Shown one piece after another: positions 33,305-40,985 of a stretch of 64,000 bases of DNA. The DNA is from Chitinophaga filiformis. Its GTDB lineage: Bacteria > Bacteroidota > Bacteroidia > Chitinophagales > Chitinophagaceae. Position numbers and translations under genes: made by a program. Location of the stretch: the NCBI RefSeq assembly GCF_900102545.1, contig NZ_FNBN01000004.1, forward strand, positions 62,001-126,000, given 5' to 3'. The notes beneath the pieces were generated by a model that worked only from the letters and a program-made list of their open reading frames with translations, was not told the origin of the DNA and searched no databases. Within the stretch, counting starts at the first letter, position 1. Each line of letters begins with the position of its first letter.

Positions 33305-33593
33305 AATTCAGGTTTTTGTTTTGAACTTTTTTATCAGCATTCGAAGAAAACTGCAGTACCCATTTCAACAGCTCATCCACTACGGTAGTGTTCAGGGAGT
33401 AAGAAATGAACTGCCCCTGTTTTTCGCTCACAATCAGTTCGGCCTGTCGGAGCAGGTCCAGGTGATGTGAGATAGTAGGTTTGGAAAAGTTGAAGTGGTC
33501 GGCAATCTCCCCAGCGGTCTTATCCCCTTCTTTTAAGAGCTCCAGGATATCCCGCCTTGTTTTATCATTTAAGGCCTTAAACACGGTATTCAT
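33294..33593 (-). CDS. sdpR: ArsR-family autorepressor (SdpR-like)
   Basis: A 99-residue winged-helix regulator beginning MNTVFKALNDKTRRDILELL, a typical SdpR/ArsR start; I chose ATG 33593 over one six codons upstream. The DNA-recognition helix is in KTAGEIADHFNFSKPTISHHLDLLRQAELI, and the wing in VSEKQGQFISYSLN. There are no metal-binding cysteine pairs. It is translationally coupled to sdpI. A 20-bp dyad between its -7 element and start (33602-33621) is the expected autoregulatory operator. Confidence 0.92.
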   Translation of the reverse strand: MNTVFKALNDKTRRDILELLKEGDKTAGEIADHFNFSKPTISHHLDLLRQAELIVSEKQGQFISYSLNTTVVDELLKWVLQFSSNADKKVQNKNLNYEG

Positions 33594-33601
33594 AATTATA
33601 T

Positions 33602-33655
33602 ATTTAGACAATTATCTAAATGCAAAAGTAATAAAAAAAGAAAAAGCCTGATCAA
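33602..33655 (-). promoter_or_regulatory. Promoter and operator of the sdpR-sdpI operon
   Basis: Reading the minus strand, TTG (33653-33655), a 22-bp spacer and TACTTTTG (33623-33630) form a Bacteroidota promoter. Immediately downstream, at the expected transcription start, lies the dyad ATTTAGA-CAATTA-TCTAAAT (33602-33621), eight bases before the sdpR ATG. A repressor bound there would block initiation. Confidence 0.65.
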
Positions 33656-33670
33656 ATGATCAGGCTTTTT
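33641..33670 (-). terminator. Terminator of the lytic transglycosylase gene
   Basis: AAAAAGCCTGATCA (33641-33654) pairs with TGATCAGGCTTTTT (33657-33670) around a 2-nt loop, 20 bases after the stop codon, with a U-run on the minus strand. It overlaps the -33 region of the sdpR promoter. Confidence 0.85.
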
Positions 33671-33689
33671 TCTTTTTGATGAGTTATGT

Positions 33690-35021
33690 CTAACGAAGAG
33701 ACGTCTTCTTTAAAGTCGTTTTTTTAGTCACCGGCTTCTTAGCAGTTGTTTTCTTCGCCACTGTTTTCTTCTTAGCGGTAGCTGCTTTGGTTTTACCTTT
33801 TGCCGTTGTTTTAACGGATTTGGTAGATTTAGTTCTGGAAGCAGTTACGGTCTTTTTAGTCCTGGCTTCAGCTGGTGCAGCTAATTTAGCTGGTGCCGGG
33901 AAGCGTGATTTGTCAACAGCAGTTGCCTTATCATCCAGCATCATCTGTAAGGATTCCTTCAGGATATCTTCTTTTTCAGCCTGGAATTCCTTCATTTTCT
34001 CTTTAGGTATTCTCAGGTCGTAACTGTTTTCCGCACTTGCCATCATTTTGGCGAAATCCGGATTCAGGTGCTCCAGTTCTGGCAGTTCCATATCCAGTTT
34101 CTTTGCAATAGCATCCAGGCGGTATTTGCCGGAGATATTGAACTCTACTGTATTGAACATTTCTTCTTCTGTCAGTTCGGTAGTCGCATAAGAAACGCCT
34201 GCGGTTGGAGCTGCATTCACCACGGTATTATTCATATCATCGCCAACACCGAAGAAGTTATTGAACCTATCGAGGATATAACCGGTAGCGATGAATTTGT
34301 AAACGTGATTGCGGGATTCTGCGGGCAGGAAGTATTGCATACCCCAGAAATCTGTACGGCCGCTGGCGTTCATAGCGCGTTGTACGCCACCGGGACCGCA
34401 ATTGTAAGCTGCTACTACCAGTAACCAATCGCCGAACTGGTTGTACAGTTCATTCAGGAACTTGGCAGCTGCCACAGTAGACTTATAGAAGTCTTTTCTT
34501 TCGTCCACTTTTTTACCCACACTGAGACCGAAGATACGCGCGGTACCAGACATAAACTGCCAGGCTCCTACGGCTCCTACACGGGAACGGGCGTTGGTAT
34601 TAAAGCTGGATTCGATTACGGCGAGATATTTCATTTCCTCAGGAATACCGTGCTCCCTGAAGATTTTCTCTACCATCACAAAGTAAGGCTGGCCTTTGGA
34701 TACCATTACCTGCAGATGCTGACTGTATCTGCTGGCAAAGTTATTGATGTAACCAGCTACAATGTTGTTGTTGATCTGTTCATAGACCTTGGGGCTGCTG
34801 ATGCTGGACGGGAGACTCTGGGCATTCTTGCGCACAGTCTGCGACGTTTCCGAAGGAACAATAACTGTATCTTTCGGTAAACGTATCTTGTGGTTCAGTA
34901 CCGTAGTATCCGGTCCTCCATAGGGAGTAACCATCTCTTTAGGTACACCATTGCCACCAATCGCTTCAAAAGTCCCTGCACCCAAAGTTGGCAACAGCAG
35001 TAGTAAAAAGATTTTCCTCAT
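33690..35021 (-). CDS. MltD-like lytic transglycosylase with a long basic C-terminal tail
   Basis: A 443-residue exported protein (signal peptide core IFLLLLLPTLGAGTF). The SLT catalytic domain spans about residues 85-260: ESSFNTNARSRVGAVGAWQFM holds the catalytic glutamate, then SVGKKVDERKDF and VVAAYNCGPGGVQRA. A region with LysM-like spacing follows (ISGKYRLDAIAKKLDMELPELEHLNPDF). The last ~55 residues are a Lys/Thr/Ala-rich tail with repeats such as KKTVAKKTTAKKP, resembling a histone H1 tail. It cleaves peptidoglycan in the periplasm. The gene is seven bases downstream of gatA and likely co-transcribed. ATG 35027 is an alternative start. Confidence 0.9.
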   Translation of the reverse strand: MRKIFLLLLLPTLGAGTFEAIGGNGVPKEMVTPYGGPDTTVLNHKIRLPKDTVIVPSETSQTVRKNAQSLPSSISSPKVYEQINNNIVAGYINNFASRYSQHLQVMVSKGQPYFVMVEKIFREHGIPEEMKYLAVIESSFNTNARSRVGAVGAWQFMSGTARIFGLSVGKKVDERKDFYKSTVAAAKFLNELYNQFGDWLLVVAAYNCGPGGVQRAMNASGRTDFWGMQYFLPAESRNHVYKFIATGYILDRFNNFFGVGDDMNNTVVNAAPTAGVSYATTELTEEEMFNTVEFNISGKYRLDAIAKKLDMELPELEHLNPDFAKMMASAENSYDLRIPKEKMKEFQAEKEDILKESLQMMLDDKATAVDKSRFPAPAKLAAPAEARTKKTVTASRTKSTKSVKTTAKGKTKAATAKKKTVAKKTTAKKPVTKKTTLKKTSLR

Positions 35022-35034
35022 ACACATATTTATT

Positions 35035-36480
35035 TTAAACAGGAGTAACCCTCCGTAATTGCATTACATGTTCCGCAATGCTTAACAGGTTTGCTTCGCT
35101 AAATTGCTTTGTGATGATCTGTACACCATATGGCATTCCGTTTGAATGCCGCTGCAAAGGTACGGAAATTGCCGGTACCCCCGCTAAATTTGCCAGTACC
35201 GTGTAAATATCTGCCAGGTACATGGCTATTGGATCGTCCGCTTTTTCACCTATTTTGAATGCCGTTGAAGGCACTGTTGGCATAATTATCGCATCATACT
35301 GGGATAAGATCTCTGACAATTTATCTACCACCAGTCTTCTAACCTGTTGTGCCTTAGTGAAGTATGCATCGTAATACCCCGCACTAAGTACAAAAGTCCC
35401 TAGTAATATACGCCGTTTTACCTCTTTTCCAAAACCCTCAGACCTGCTTTTCTTATAAAAGTCGGCCAGTTCCAGGTTTTTAAGAGAAGTTCTGTGTCCG
35501 TATTTCACTCCATCAAACCGGGAAAGGTTAGATGAAGCTTCTGCGGTTGTAAGCACATAATATGCTGGCACTACATAATCGAGATAAGCGAAATCGGCTG
35601 CTGTAACTGAATCCCCTGCAGATCTAAGTTCTTCGAAAAAGGTGGTATATCCATTCTTCATTTCCTCATCGAGGCCGGGGTGAAACAACGCGTCTTTTAA
35701 ATACGCTAATTTCCAGGATTTATTGTGTAAGATCTGATAATCAGGTACTTCTTCTTTGGAAGCTGTACTATCATATCCATCAGGCCCTGCTATCACCTGC
35801 AGAACCCTTGCCACATCTGCAATATTCCTGCCAAAAATACCTATCTGATCAAAAGATGAGGCATAGGCGATGAGTCCGTAGCGGGATATACGGCCATAAG
35901 TTGGTTTTAATCCCACAATACCGCAGAAATCAGCCGGTTGTCTTACAGACCCTCCTGTATCACTACCCAGGCTCACCATACAAAGATCTGCCTGCACTGC
36001 CACTGCCGAACCGCCAGATGACCCACCCGGTACACGGGTATTGTCTAATGCGTTCAACACCGGCCCATATGCCGAATTCTCATTGGTAGATCCCATTGCG
36101 AATTCATCACAATTGAGATTGCCAATGATAATAGCATCTTCTGCCAGCAACCTTTCTACAGCTGTAGCAGAGTACAGGGAAGTAAATCCCTCCAGTATGC
36201 GAGAAGCAGCGCTTACTTTATGTCCTTTATAACAGATAACATCCTTAATGCCTATCACAATGCCCGCAAGCGCTCCCACAGGCTCTCCGTTTTTAATACG
36301 GGTATCCAGTGCATGCGCTTTTGATAGGGCTTCTTCTTCAAAAACTTCCAGAAAGGCATTCAGGTGTTTTGTCTGTTCAATCTGGTACAGGTAATACCGT
36401 ACCATCTCCGTACAGGTTGTTCTGCCGGCGTATAATGCTTCTTGAAAAGCCGATATACTGCTGAATTCAGACAAAGCCAA
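35035..36480 (-). CDS. gatA: Aspartyl/glutamyl-tRNA amidotransferase subunit A
   Basis: A 481-residue amidase-signature enzyme of the GatCAB complex, which converts misacylated Glu-tRNA(Gln) or Asp-tRNA(Asn) to the amide form. The Ser-cisSer-Lys triad is visible: lysine in GIVIGIKDVICYKG, serines in VPGGSSGGSAVAV and DTGGSVRQPADFCG. The GatA-type segments RYGLIAYASSFDQIG and RRILLGTFVLSAGYYDAYF are also present. The start is a TTG at 36480, because no in-frame ATG precedes the conserved ISAFQEAL segment; a second TTG two codons downstream is possible. gatB and gatC are not in the window. Confidence 0.95.
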   Translation of the reverse strand: MALSEFSSISAFQEALYAGRTTCTEMVRYYLYQIEQTKHLNAFLEVFEEEALSKAHALDTRIKNGEPVGALAGIVIGIKDVICYKGHKVSAASRILEGFTSLYSATAVERLLAEDAIIIGNLNCDEFAMGSTNENSAYGPVLNALDNTRVPGGSSGGSAVAVQADLCMVSLGSDTGGSVRQPADFCGIVGLKPTYGRISRYGLIAYASSFDQIGIFGRNIADVARVLQVIAGPDGYDSTASKEEVPDYQILHNKSWKLAYLKDALFHPGLDEEMKNGYTTFFEELRSAGDSVTAADFAYLDYVVPAYYVLTTAEASSNLSRFDGVKYGHRTSLKNLELADFYKKSRSEGFGKEVKRRILLGTFVLSAGYYDAYFTKAQQVRRLVVDKLSEILSQYDAIIMPTVPSTAFKIGEKADDPIAMYLADIYTVLANLAGVPAISVPLQRHSNGMPYGVQIITKQFSEANLLSIAEHVMQLRRVTPV

Positions 36481-36674
36481 ACCAGTTAATTTCTTATAAA
36501 ATAATTGCTCAGGTCAAACTTGAAAGCCGGGAACCGGATATGGTTCAGTTGGCATACTGGTATATAGCAGCTAATACAGTGATTGATGCAATCCCCTTCA
36601 CAGGCACACTATCCCACTATTCACGTTTGAATCAAAGAAACGAGAAATTCCAATTTCCTGCAGGCAGGAATTAA

Positions 36675-36911
36675 TTAGGCATTCTTGTGGTCAGTCGTAG
36701 CTGGCTGATCTTTCATACCATCTTCGATCTCTTTACGCACATTATTCTTTGCGTCGTTGAACTCACGGATACCTTTACCAAGGCCACGCATCAGTTCTGG
36801 AATTTTCTTACCACCAAACAACAGCAATACAACCAAAGCGATCAAAAGTAATTCTGTCATACCTAATTCCTGGAATAATAAAAGTGGTGATTTAACGATA
36901 ACGGCAGTCAT
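36675..36911 (-). CDS. tatA: Sec-independent translocase subunit TatA
   Basis: A 78-residue protein with the TatA plan: a membrane helix ELLLIALVVLLLFGGKKIPELM with the FGxxKIPEL hinge, then an amphipathic helix (RGLGKGIREFNDAKNNVRKEIED) and a short polar tail. The ATG at 36911 gives 18 residues before the TatA core; the internal Met before TELLLIA would give a 60-residue form. It would form the pore for folded proteins such as the Tat-signal phospholipase C and the oxidoreductase encoded here. tatC is not in the window. Confidence 0.9.
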   Translation of the reverse strand: MTAVIVKSPLLLFQELGMTELLLIALVVLLLFGGKKIPELMRGLGKGIREFNDAKNNVRKEIEDGMKDQPATTDHKNA

Positions 36912-36937
36912 TTTCTCAGTTTTAAACGTTAAGCAAA

Positions 36938-36945
36938 CAAAGATA
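36938..36945 (-). promoter_or_regulatory. -7 element upstream of tatA
   Basis: CAAAGATA reads TATCTTTG on the minus strand, an exact TAnnTTTG match 26 bases before the tatA ATG. No TTG lies at the expected 17-22 bases upstream. Confidence 0.45.
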
Positions 36946-37053
36946 GGTAAATATATTCGGGATTTAGGCATGCCTGGAGTGACCTGCAAAGTTTTAATTC
37001 TATTTTAAGAGTTTTCCTCTACGTGGCATCCGGTTTCCATAGAAATGAAAAAA

Positions 37054-37078
37054 AACGGGAACCGGAACGGTCCCCGTT
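37054..37078 (-). terminator. Terminator after rplS
   Basis: AACGGGAACCG (37054-37064) pairs with CGGTCCCCGTT (37068-37078); the one imperfect position becomes a G-U pair in the minus-strand RNA. It is followed by a run of eight U on that strand, 25 bases after the rplS stop. Confidence 0.85.
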
Positions 37079-37102
37079 ATCACTAATTTCCCTGTATTTA
37101 TA

Positions 37103-37450
37103 CTAAACCCTTTTCTCTTTGATACGGGCAGCTTTACCAGCACGTTCGCGCAGGTAGAACAGTTTAGCCCTTCTTACTTTACCAACCTTGTTCAGGATGA
37201 TACCATCGATGTGAGGAGAGAACAGAGGGAATACCCTTTCTACACCAACACCATCAGAAATTTTTCTTACTGTAAAGGATACAGTAGCACCAGTACCCTG
37301 TACTTTCAAAACATCACCTTTGAAGGACTGGATTCTTTCCTTGTTACCTTCAACAATTTTATAGTTAACAGTGACGTTGTCACCGGCTTTAAACTTCGGG
37401 TAGGATTTCTTACCTGTCAGTTGCTCGTGAACAAAAGAAATAGCGTTCAT
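37103..37450 (-). CDS. rplS: 50S ribosomal protein L19
   Basis: A 115-residue protein with the L19 core: FKAGDNVTVNYKIVEGNKERIQSFKGDVL, VRKISDGVGVERVFPLFSPHIDGI and VRRAKLFYLRERAGKAARIKEK. It lies at the 30S-50S interface in the ribosome. It is the last gene of the ffh-rpsP-rimM-trmD-rplS run, 110 bases after trmD, and has its own promoter-like element at 37473-37503 and a terminator after it. Confidence 0.98.
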   Translation of the reverse strand: MNAISFVHEQLTGKKSYPKFKAGDNVTVNYKIVEGNKERIQSFKGDVLKVQGTGATVSFTVRKISDGVGVERVFPLFSPHIDGIILNKVGKVRRAKLFYLRERAGKAARIKEKRV

Positions 37451-37472
37451 CTTTCAAATATTTATCGGACTG

Positions 37473-37503
37473 CAAAGGTAACTGAGAAATTCACAACTTC
37501 CAA
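37473..37503 (-). promoter_or_regulatory. Promoter of rplS
   Basis: On the minus strand TTG (37501-37503), 20 bases, then TACCTTTG (37473-37480), 22 bases before the rplS ATG. It matches the Bacteroidota consensus at every fixed position, so rplS can be expressed apart from trmD. Confidence 0.7.
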
Positions 37504-37560
37504 ATAACAGCTCCTTTTATTAAAGAATAATTTTTCAAACGGCTGACTATCAGCCTTACT

Positions 37561-38232
37561 TTATAACAAATCCGGACGACGTTCCTTTGTGCGCTCCAGC
37601 GCCTGGTCATGCCGCCAGTTGTCAATTTTCTTGTGATCCCCGCTTAACAGTACATCAGGCACCCGCCATCCTCTGAATTCTTCCGGCCTGGTATATACAG
37701 GAGGCGCCAGCAGGTTGTCCTGGAATGAATCCAGCAAAGCAGATGTCTCGTCGTTAAGTACACCGGGTATCAGTCTGCCAATGGCATCTACCAGCACAGC
37801 TGCTGCCAGTTCCCCGCCAGATAGTACATAATCCCCTATCGAGATCTCCTTTGTAACAAAGTGAATACGGATGCGCTCGTCAATTCCCTTATAATGACCG
37901 CATAAAAGCAGCAGGTTCCCTTTCAGAGATAACTGATTCGCAATCCGCTGGTTCAGCGTTTCTCCATCTGGTGTCAGATAGATCACCTCGTCATATTTAA
38001 CCTTCGCCTGCAGACTCTCAATGGCATTTACCACTGGCTCCAGCATCATTACCATACCTGCTCCCCCTCCAAACTGGTAGTCGTCTACCTGATTATGCTT
38101 GAGCATGGAATAATCCCGCAGATTATGTGTATGCACTTCCAGGAGTCCTTTTGTCTGTGCCCGCTTCAGTATTGAATGCGAAAAGGGACTTTCCAGCAAC
38201 CCCGGTTGTACTGTAATGATATCAATTCTCAT
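37561..38232 (-). CDS. trmD: tRNA (guanine-N1)-methyltransferase
   Basis: A 223-residue SPOUT methyltransferase that makes m1G37 in tRNAs with a G36pG37 sequence, preventing +1 frameshifts. Visible family motifs are RIDIITVQPGL at the start, HNLRDYSMLKHNQVDDYQFGGGAGMVMMLEPV, CGHYKGIDERI, the SAM-binding knot SIGDYVLSGGELAA and PPVYTRPEEFRGWRVPDVLLSGDH. It sits 51 bases downstream of rimM, with a small GGCCC/GGGCC hairpin between them. Confidence 0.98.
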   Translation of the reverse strand: MRIDIITVQPGLLESPFSHSILKRAQTKGLLEVHTHNLRDYSMLKHNQVDDYQFGGGAGMVMMLEPVVNAIESLQAKVKYDEVIYLTPDGETLNQRIANQLSLKGNLLLLCGHYKGIDERIRIHFVTKEISIGDYVLSGGELAAAVLVDAIGRLIPGVLNDETSALLDSFQDNLLAPPVYTRPEEFRGWRVPDVLLSGDHKKIDNWRHDQALERTKERRPDLL

Positions 38233-38283
38233 GTTAATGACGCAACCGGCCCGTTTTACAGGGCCATAGTGAACAATAAATGC

Positions 38284-38805
38284 CTACTCCAGATAAATAT
38301 CCAGCAGGCCTTCCGGTAGATCCACATGCACGATCTGGTGTTTTTTATCCACTTTTACGAGCGATTGCTCATTGAGTGGCAACAACATCTCTTTCTCCCG
38401 GAACATAACCTTTACCAGCACCTGCATCGGCATTTCTATTACTTCCTCAATCACTCCCAGCTCTCCCTGTTGCTTGTCATGCACTGCATATCCGAGCATA
38501 GACAAAGGCGAGGAAGAGGCTGCCTGCTTTTTAAAGTCATCTTCCCCCAGGTATACAGGCACCTGTACCAGCTTCCGGGCAGCTTCTTTTGTGTCTATTC
38601 CTTCCAGCTTGACAAACACATGTTCATGATCCTTCACACTGGTCTTCTGAACGAAGTATGGAATAAAGCTGTTCTTGCGTTCTTCCAGGAATAATGCTTC
38701 CACTCCGGGCAGGGATGTCTTCTTCCCCAGACTATGTTTGAGGATCAATTCTCCCTGTAATCCAAATACTGATACCAGTTTCCCTATACTGAAGTAATTA
38801 TTCAT
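38284..38805 (-). CDS. rimM: 16S rRNA processing protein RimM
   Basis: A 173-residue protein; ATG 38805 gives the normal N-terminus NNYFSIGKLVSVFGLQGELILKHS, while an ATG 22 codons upstream reads through the inter-gene hairpin. The N-terminal RimM barrel and a PRC-barrel C-terminal domain (SPLSMLGYAVHDKQQGELGVIEEVIEMPMQVLV, MLLPLNEQSLVKVDKKHQIVHVDLPEGLLD) are both recognisable. RimM assists 30S head assembly and binds S19. It is in its standard place between rpsP and trmD. Confidence 0.96.
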   Translation of the reverse strand: MNNYFSIGKLVSVFGLQGELILKHSLGKKTSLPGVEALFLEERKNSFIPYFVQKTSVKDHEHVFVKLEGIDTKEAARKLVQVPVYLGEDDFKKQAASSSPLSMLGYAVHDKQQGELGVIEEVIEMPMQVLVKVMFREKEMLLPLNEQSLVKVDKKHQIVHVDLPEGLLDIYLE

Positions 38806-38834
38806 ATGCGATACACGTCCCTTCCGGGAAGGAA

Positions 38835-38868
38835 AAAGGGAAATATTTGCGTACAAATATTTCCCTTT
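38835..38868 (-). terminator. Hairpin between rpsP and rimM
   Basis: A perfect 15-bp stem, AAAGGGAAATATTTG (38835-38849) with CAAATATTTCCCTTT (38854-38868), and a CGTA loop, 22 bases after the rpsP stop. It ends in U5 on the minus strand. As rimM and trmD follow, it is more likely a partial terminator or a processing/stability element that sets higher rpsP expression. Confidence 0.7.
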
Positions 38869-38890
38869 CAATATGATTCAAAAGCTTAGA

Positions 38891-39331
38891 TTACGCTTCA
38901 CCACCTTCTGGCTGAGCAGGACTATCTTCTACTCTTCTTACGATAGGAGTTGCAACTCTAGCTTTTTTGTGACTGTCACGACGGGCAGCAACTTTCTGCT
39001 CGTGTTCAGCCTGCCATTGTTCGAATTTCTGGAAAGCGGTAGGCTCATCAAACAGACCCAGTTTCACACCTCTCAACAGGTGTTTCAGGTAAAGAACACC
39101 TTTAAATGACAGGATTCTTCTTACAGTGTCTGTAGGTTGTGCACCCTTCTGTAACCAACGCAGTGCCTTTTCTGTATCAATGTTGATAGAGGCAGGAACA
39201 GTCAGCGGATTGTAAGTACCGATTTTCTGGATAAATTTACCATCTCTTGGCGCGCGAGCATCGGCAACTACGATAAAATAAAAAGGTCTCTTCTTAGCGC
39301 CATGACGTTGTAGTCTGATTTTTACTGGCAT
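38891..39331 (-). CDS. rpsP: 30S ribosomal protein S16 with C-terminal extension
   Basis: The first ~80 residues are a normal S16: MPVKIRLQRHGAKKRPFYFIVVADARAPRDGKFIQKIGTYNP and ALRWLQKGAQPTDTVRRILSFKGV. The total of 146 residues is longer than the ~82-90 of E. coli; the extra ~60 are charged, with a KVAARRDSHKKARVA stretch, and end in Glu/Gly. Such extensions are usual in Bacteroidota S16. It has a strong promoter upstream and a hairpin after it. Confidence 0.97.
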   Translation of the reverse strand: MPVKIRLQRHGAKKRPFYFIVVADARAPRDGKFIQKIGTYNPLTVPASINIDTEKALRWLQKGAQPTDTVRRILSFKGVLYLKHLLRGVKLGLFDEPTAFQKFEQWQAEHEQKVAARRDSHKKARVATPIVRRVEDSPAQPEGGEA

Positions 39332-39385
39332 AAATAATTCGAGTTATTTTTTTGCGAGTTATGAAAAAATATTTCTTTGGGGCAG

Positions 39386-39415
39386 CAAAGGTAATTTTTA
39401 AACCCGACAGTTCAA
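39386..39415 (-). promoter_or_regulatory. Promoter of rpsP
   Basis: On the minus strand TTG (39413-39415), exactly 19 bases, then TACCTTTG (39386-39393), 55 bases before the rpsP ATG. It is a full match to the Bacteroidota primary-sigma consensus. Confidence 0.8.
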
Positions 39416-39461
39416 AATATTTTCTGTTAAAAGTCTACAAATTGCAGACTCCCTCCAGAAC

Positions 39462-40787
39462 TTACCTGCCGAAAGCTCTTAATCCTTTACCACCTGCTCC
39501 AAACTTGTTCATCATCTTCATCATCTGACGCATCTGGTCAAACTGCTTCATGAACTGGTTCACATCCTGGATATTTTTCCCAGAGCCTTTCGCAATACGC
39601 TTGCGACGGCTGCCGTCAATAATATCAGGGTTGCTCCGCTCATGCGGTGTCATGGAACCGATCATAGCCTCAATGCCCTTGAATGCGTCGTCACTGATGT
39701 CGATATCTTTTATAGCCTTTCCGACCCCTGGAATCATTCCCATCAGGTCTTTCAAGTTACCCATTTTTTTGATCTGCTGCAGCTGTTCGCGAAAATCTTC
39801 AAAATCGAACTGGTTCTGACGGATCTTTTTCTCCAGTTTCTTAGCCTGCTCTTCGTCGAACTGTGCCTGGGCACGCTCTACCAAAGTGGTGATATCACCC
39901 ATTCCGAGGATACGCTGTGCCATACGCTCAGGATAGAATACATCCAGCGTATCCAGCTTCTCACCCATACTCACAAACTTGATGGGCTTCTCTACCGTGT
40001 ATTTGATAGTCAGCGCCGCACCACCACGGGTATCACCATCCAGTTTGGTTAGCACCACCCCACTGAAGTCCAGGCGGTCATTGAACGCTTTGGCTGTATT
40101 CACAGCATCCTGACCTGTCATGGAATCTACCACGAACAAGATCTCGTTTGGCTTCACGGCAGCCTTCACATTAGCTACCTCAGTCATCATCACTTCATCA
40201 ACAGCCAGACGGCCGGCAGTATCGATAATGATGACGTTATTTCCCTGCTGCTTGGCATGCTGGATCGCATTCTGGGCGATCTTTACCGCATCCTTGTTCT
40301 CAGGTTCGTTATATACTTCCACCCCTATCTGCTCTCCCAGCACTTTCAGCTGATCGATCGCCGCCGGACGGTAAATATCGGCCGCTACCAGCAGAGGTTT
40401 TTTGCCTTTCTTTGTTTTAAGGAAATTCGCCAGTTTACCGGAAAAGGTTGTTTTACCCGAACCTTGTAAACCTGCGATCAGGATTACAGTAGGATTCGCC
40501 TTCGTGTCCAGTTCAGCTTCGGTGCCGCCCATCAGCTCAGCCAACTCATCCTTCACGATCTTCACCATCAGCTGTCCGGGAGAAATGGCAGTAATTACCT
40601 TTTCACCCAGCGCCTTTTCCCTTACACGGTCTGTAAAATCCTTTGCAATTTTATAGTTAACATCAGCATCTACCAGCGCCCGGCGTATTTCCTTCACTGT
40701 AGAAGCTACGTTGATCTCACTGATACGGCCTTCGCCTTTCAGTTGCTTAAACGCCGAGTCGAGCCGCTCTGATAATGATTCAAACAT
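39462..40787 (-). CDS. ffh: Signal recognition particle protein Ffh
   Basis: A 441-residue SRP54 GTPase. The helical N domain is followed by the G domain with the P-loop GLQGSGKTTFSGKLA, DIYRPAAIDQL, DTAGRL and TKLDGDTRGGAAL. The methionine-rich M domain at the end (GMGDITTLVERAQ, FDFEDFREQLQQIKKMGNLKDLMGMIPGVG, RKRIAKGSGKNIQDVNQFMKQFDQMRQMMKMMNKFG) binds signal peptides and SRP RNA. It targets membrane proteins to the translocon with FtsY. Standard gene order upstream of rpsP. Confidence 0.98.
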   Translation of the reverse strand: MFESLSERLDSAFKQLKGEGRISEINVASTVKEIRRALVDADVNYKIAKDFTDRVREKALGEKVITAISPGQLMVKIVKDELAELMGGTEAELDTKANPTVILIAGLQGSGKTTFSGKLANFLKTKKGKKPLLVAADIYRPAAIDQLKVLGEQIGVEVYNEPENKDAVKIAQNAIQHAKQQGNNVIIIDTAGRLAVDEVMMTEVANVKAAVKPNEILFVVDSMTGQDAVNTAKAFNDRLDFSGVVLTKLDGDTRGGAALTIKYTVEKPIKFVSMGEKLDTLDVFYPERMAQRILGMGDITTLVERAQAQFDEEQAKKLEKKIRQNQFDFEDFREQLQQIKKMGNLKDLMGMIPGVGKAIKDIDISDDAFKGIEAMIGSMTPHERSNPDIIDGSRRKRIAKGSGKNIQDVNQFMKQFDQMRQMMKMMNKFGAGGKGLRAFGR

Positions 40788-40854
40788 TTTTGTCCTGTTT
40801 AATTTTTTGCTGTTCTGCTATCCATCCTCTGCGGACTTATAGCTTCAGGGGTTG

Positions 40855-40862
40855 CAAAAATA
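40855..40862 (-). promoter_or_regulatory. -7 element upstream of ffh
   Basis: CAAAAATA reads TATTTTTG on the minus strand, an exact TAnnTTTG match 67 bases before the ffh ATG. The -33 region has TTT or TGG near the expected position, not TTG, so the call is moderate. Confidence 0.45.
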
Positions 40863-40904
40863 ATATAAAGTATCTTCTAAACCACCAGAAGGCCGCAAAT
40901 AACG

Positions 40905-40940
40905 AAAAAAGGTGAATATCTGCCCGATATTCACCTTTTT
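40905..40940 (-). terminator. Terminator of rpoD
   Basis: AAAAAGGTGAATATC pairs with GATATTCACCTTTTT (right arm 40926-40940) around TGCCC, 45 bases after the rpoD stop; the A-run at 40905-40910 is a U-run on the minus strand. Confidence 0.85.
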
Positions 40941-40985
40941 CCTATATAAGTTCGTTAGTTTTACCAGCTTTGAAAACGATTGTAA

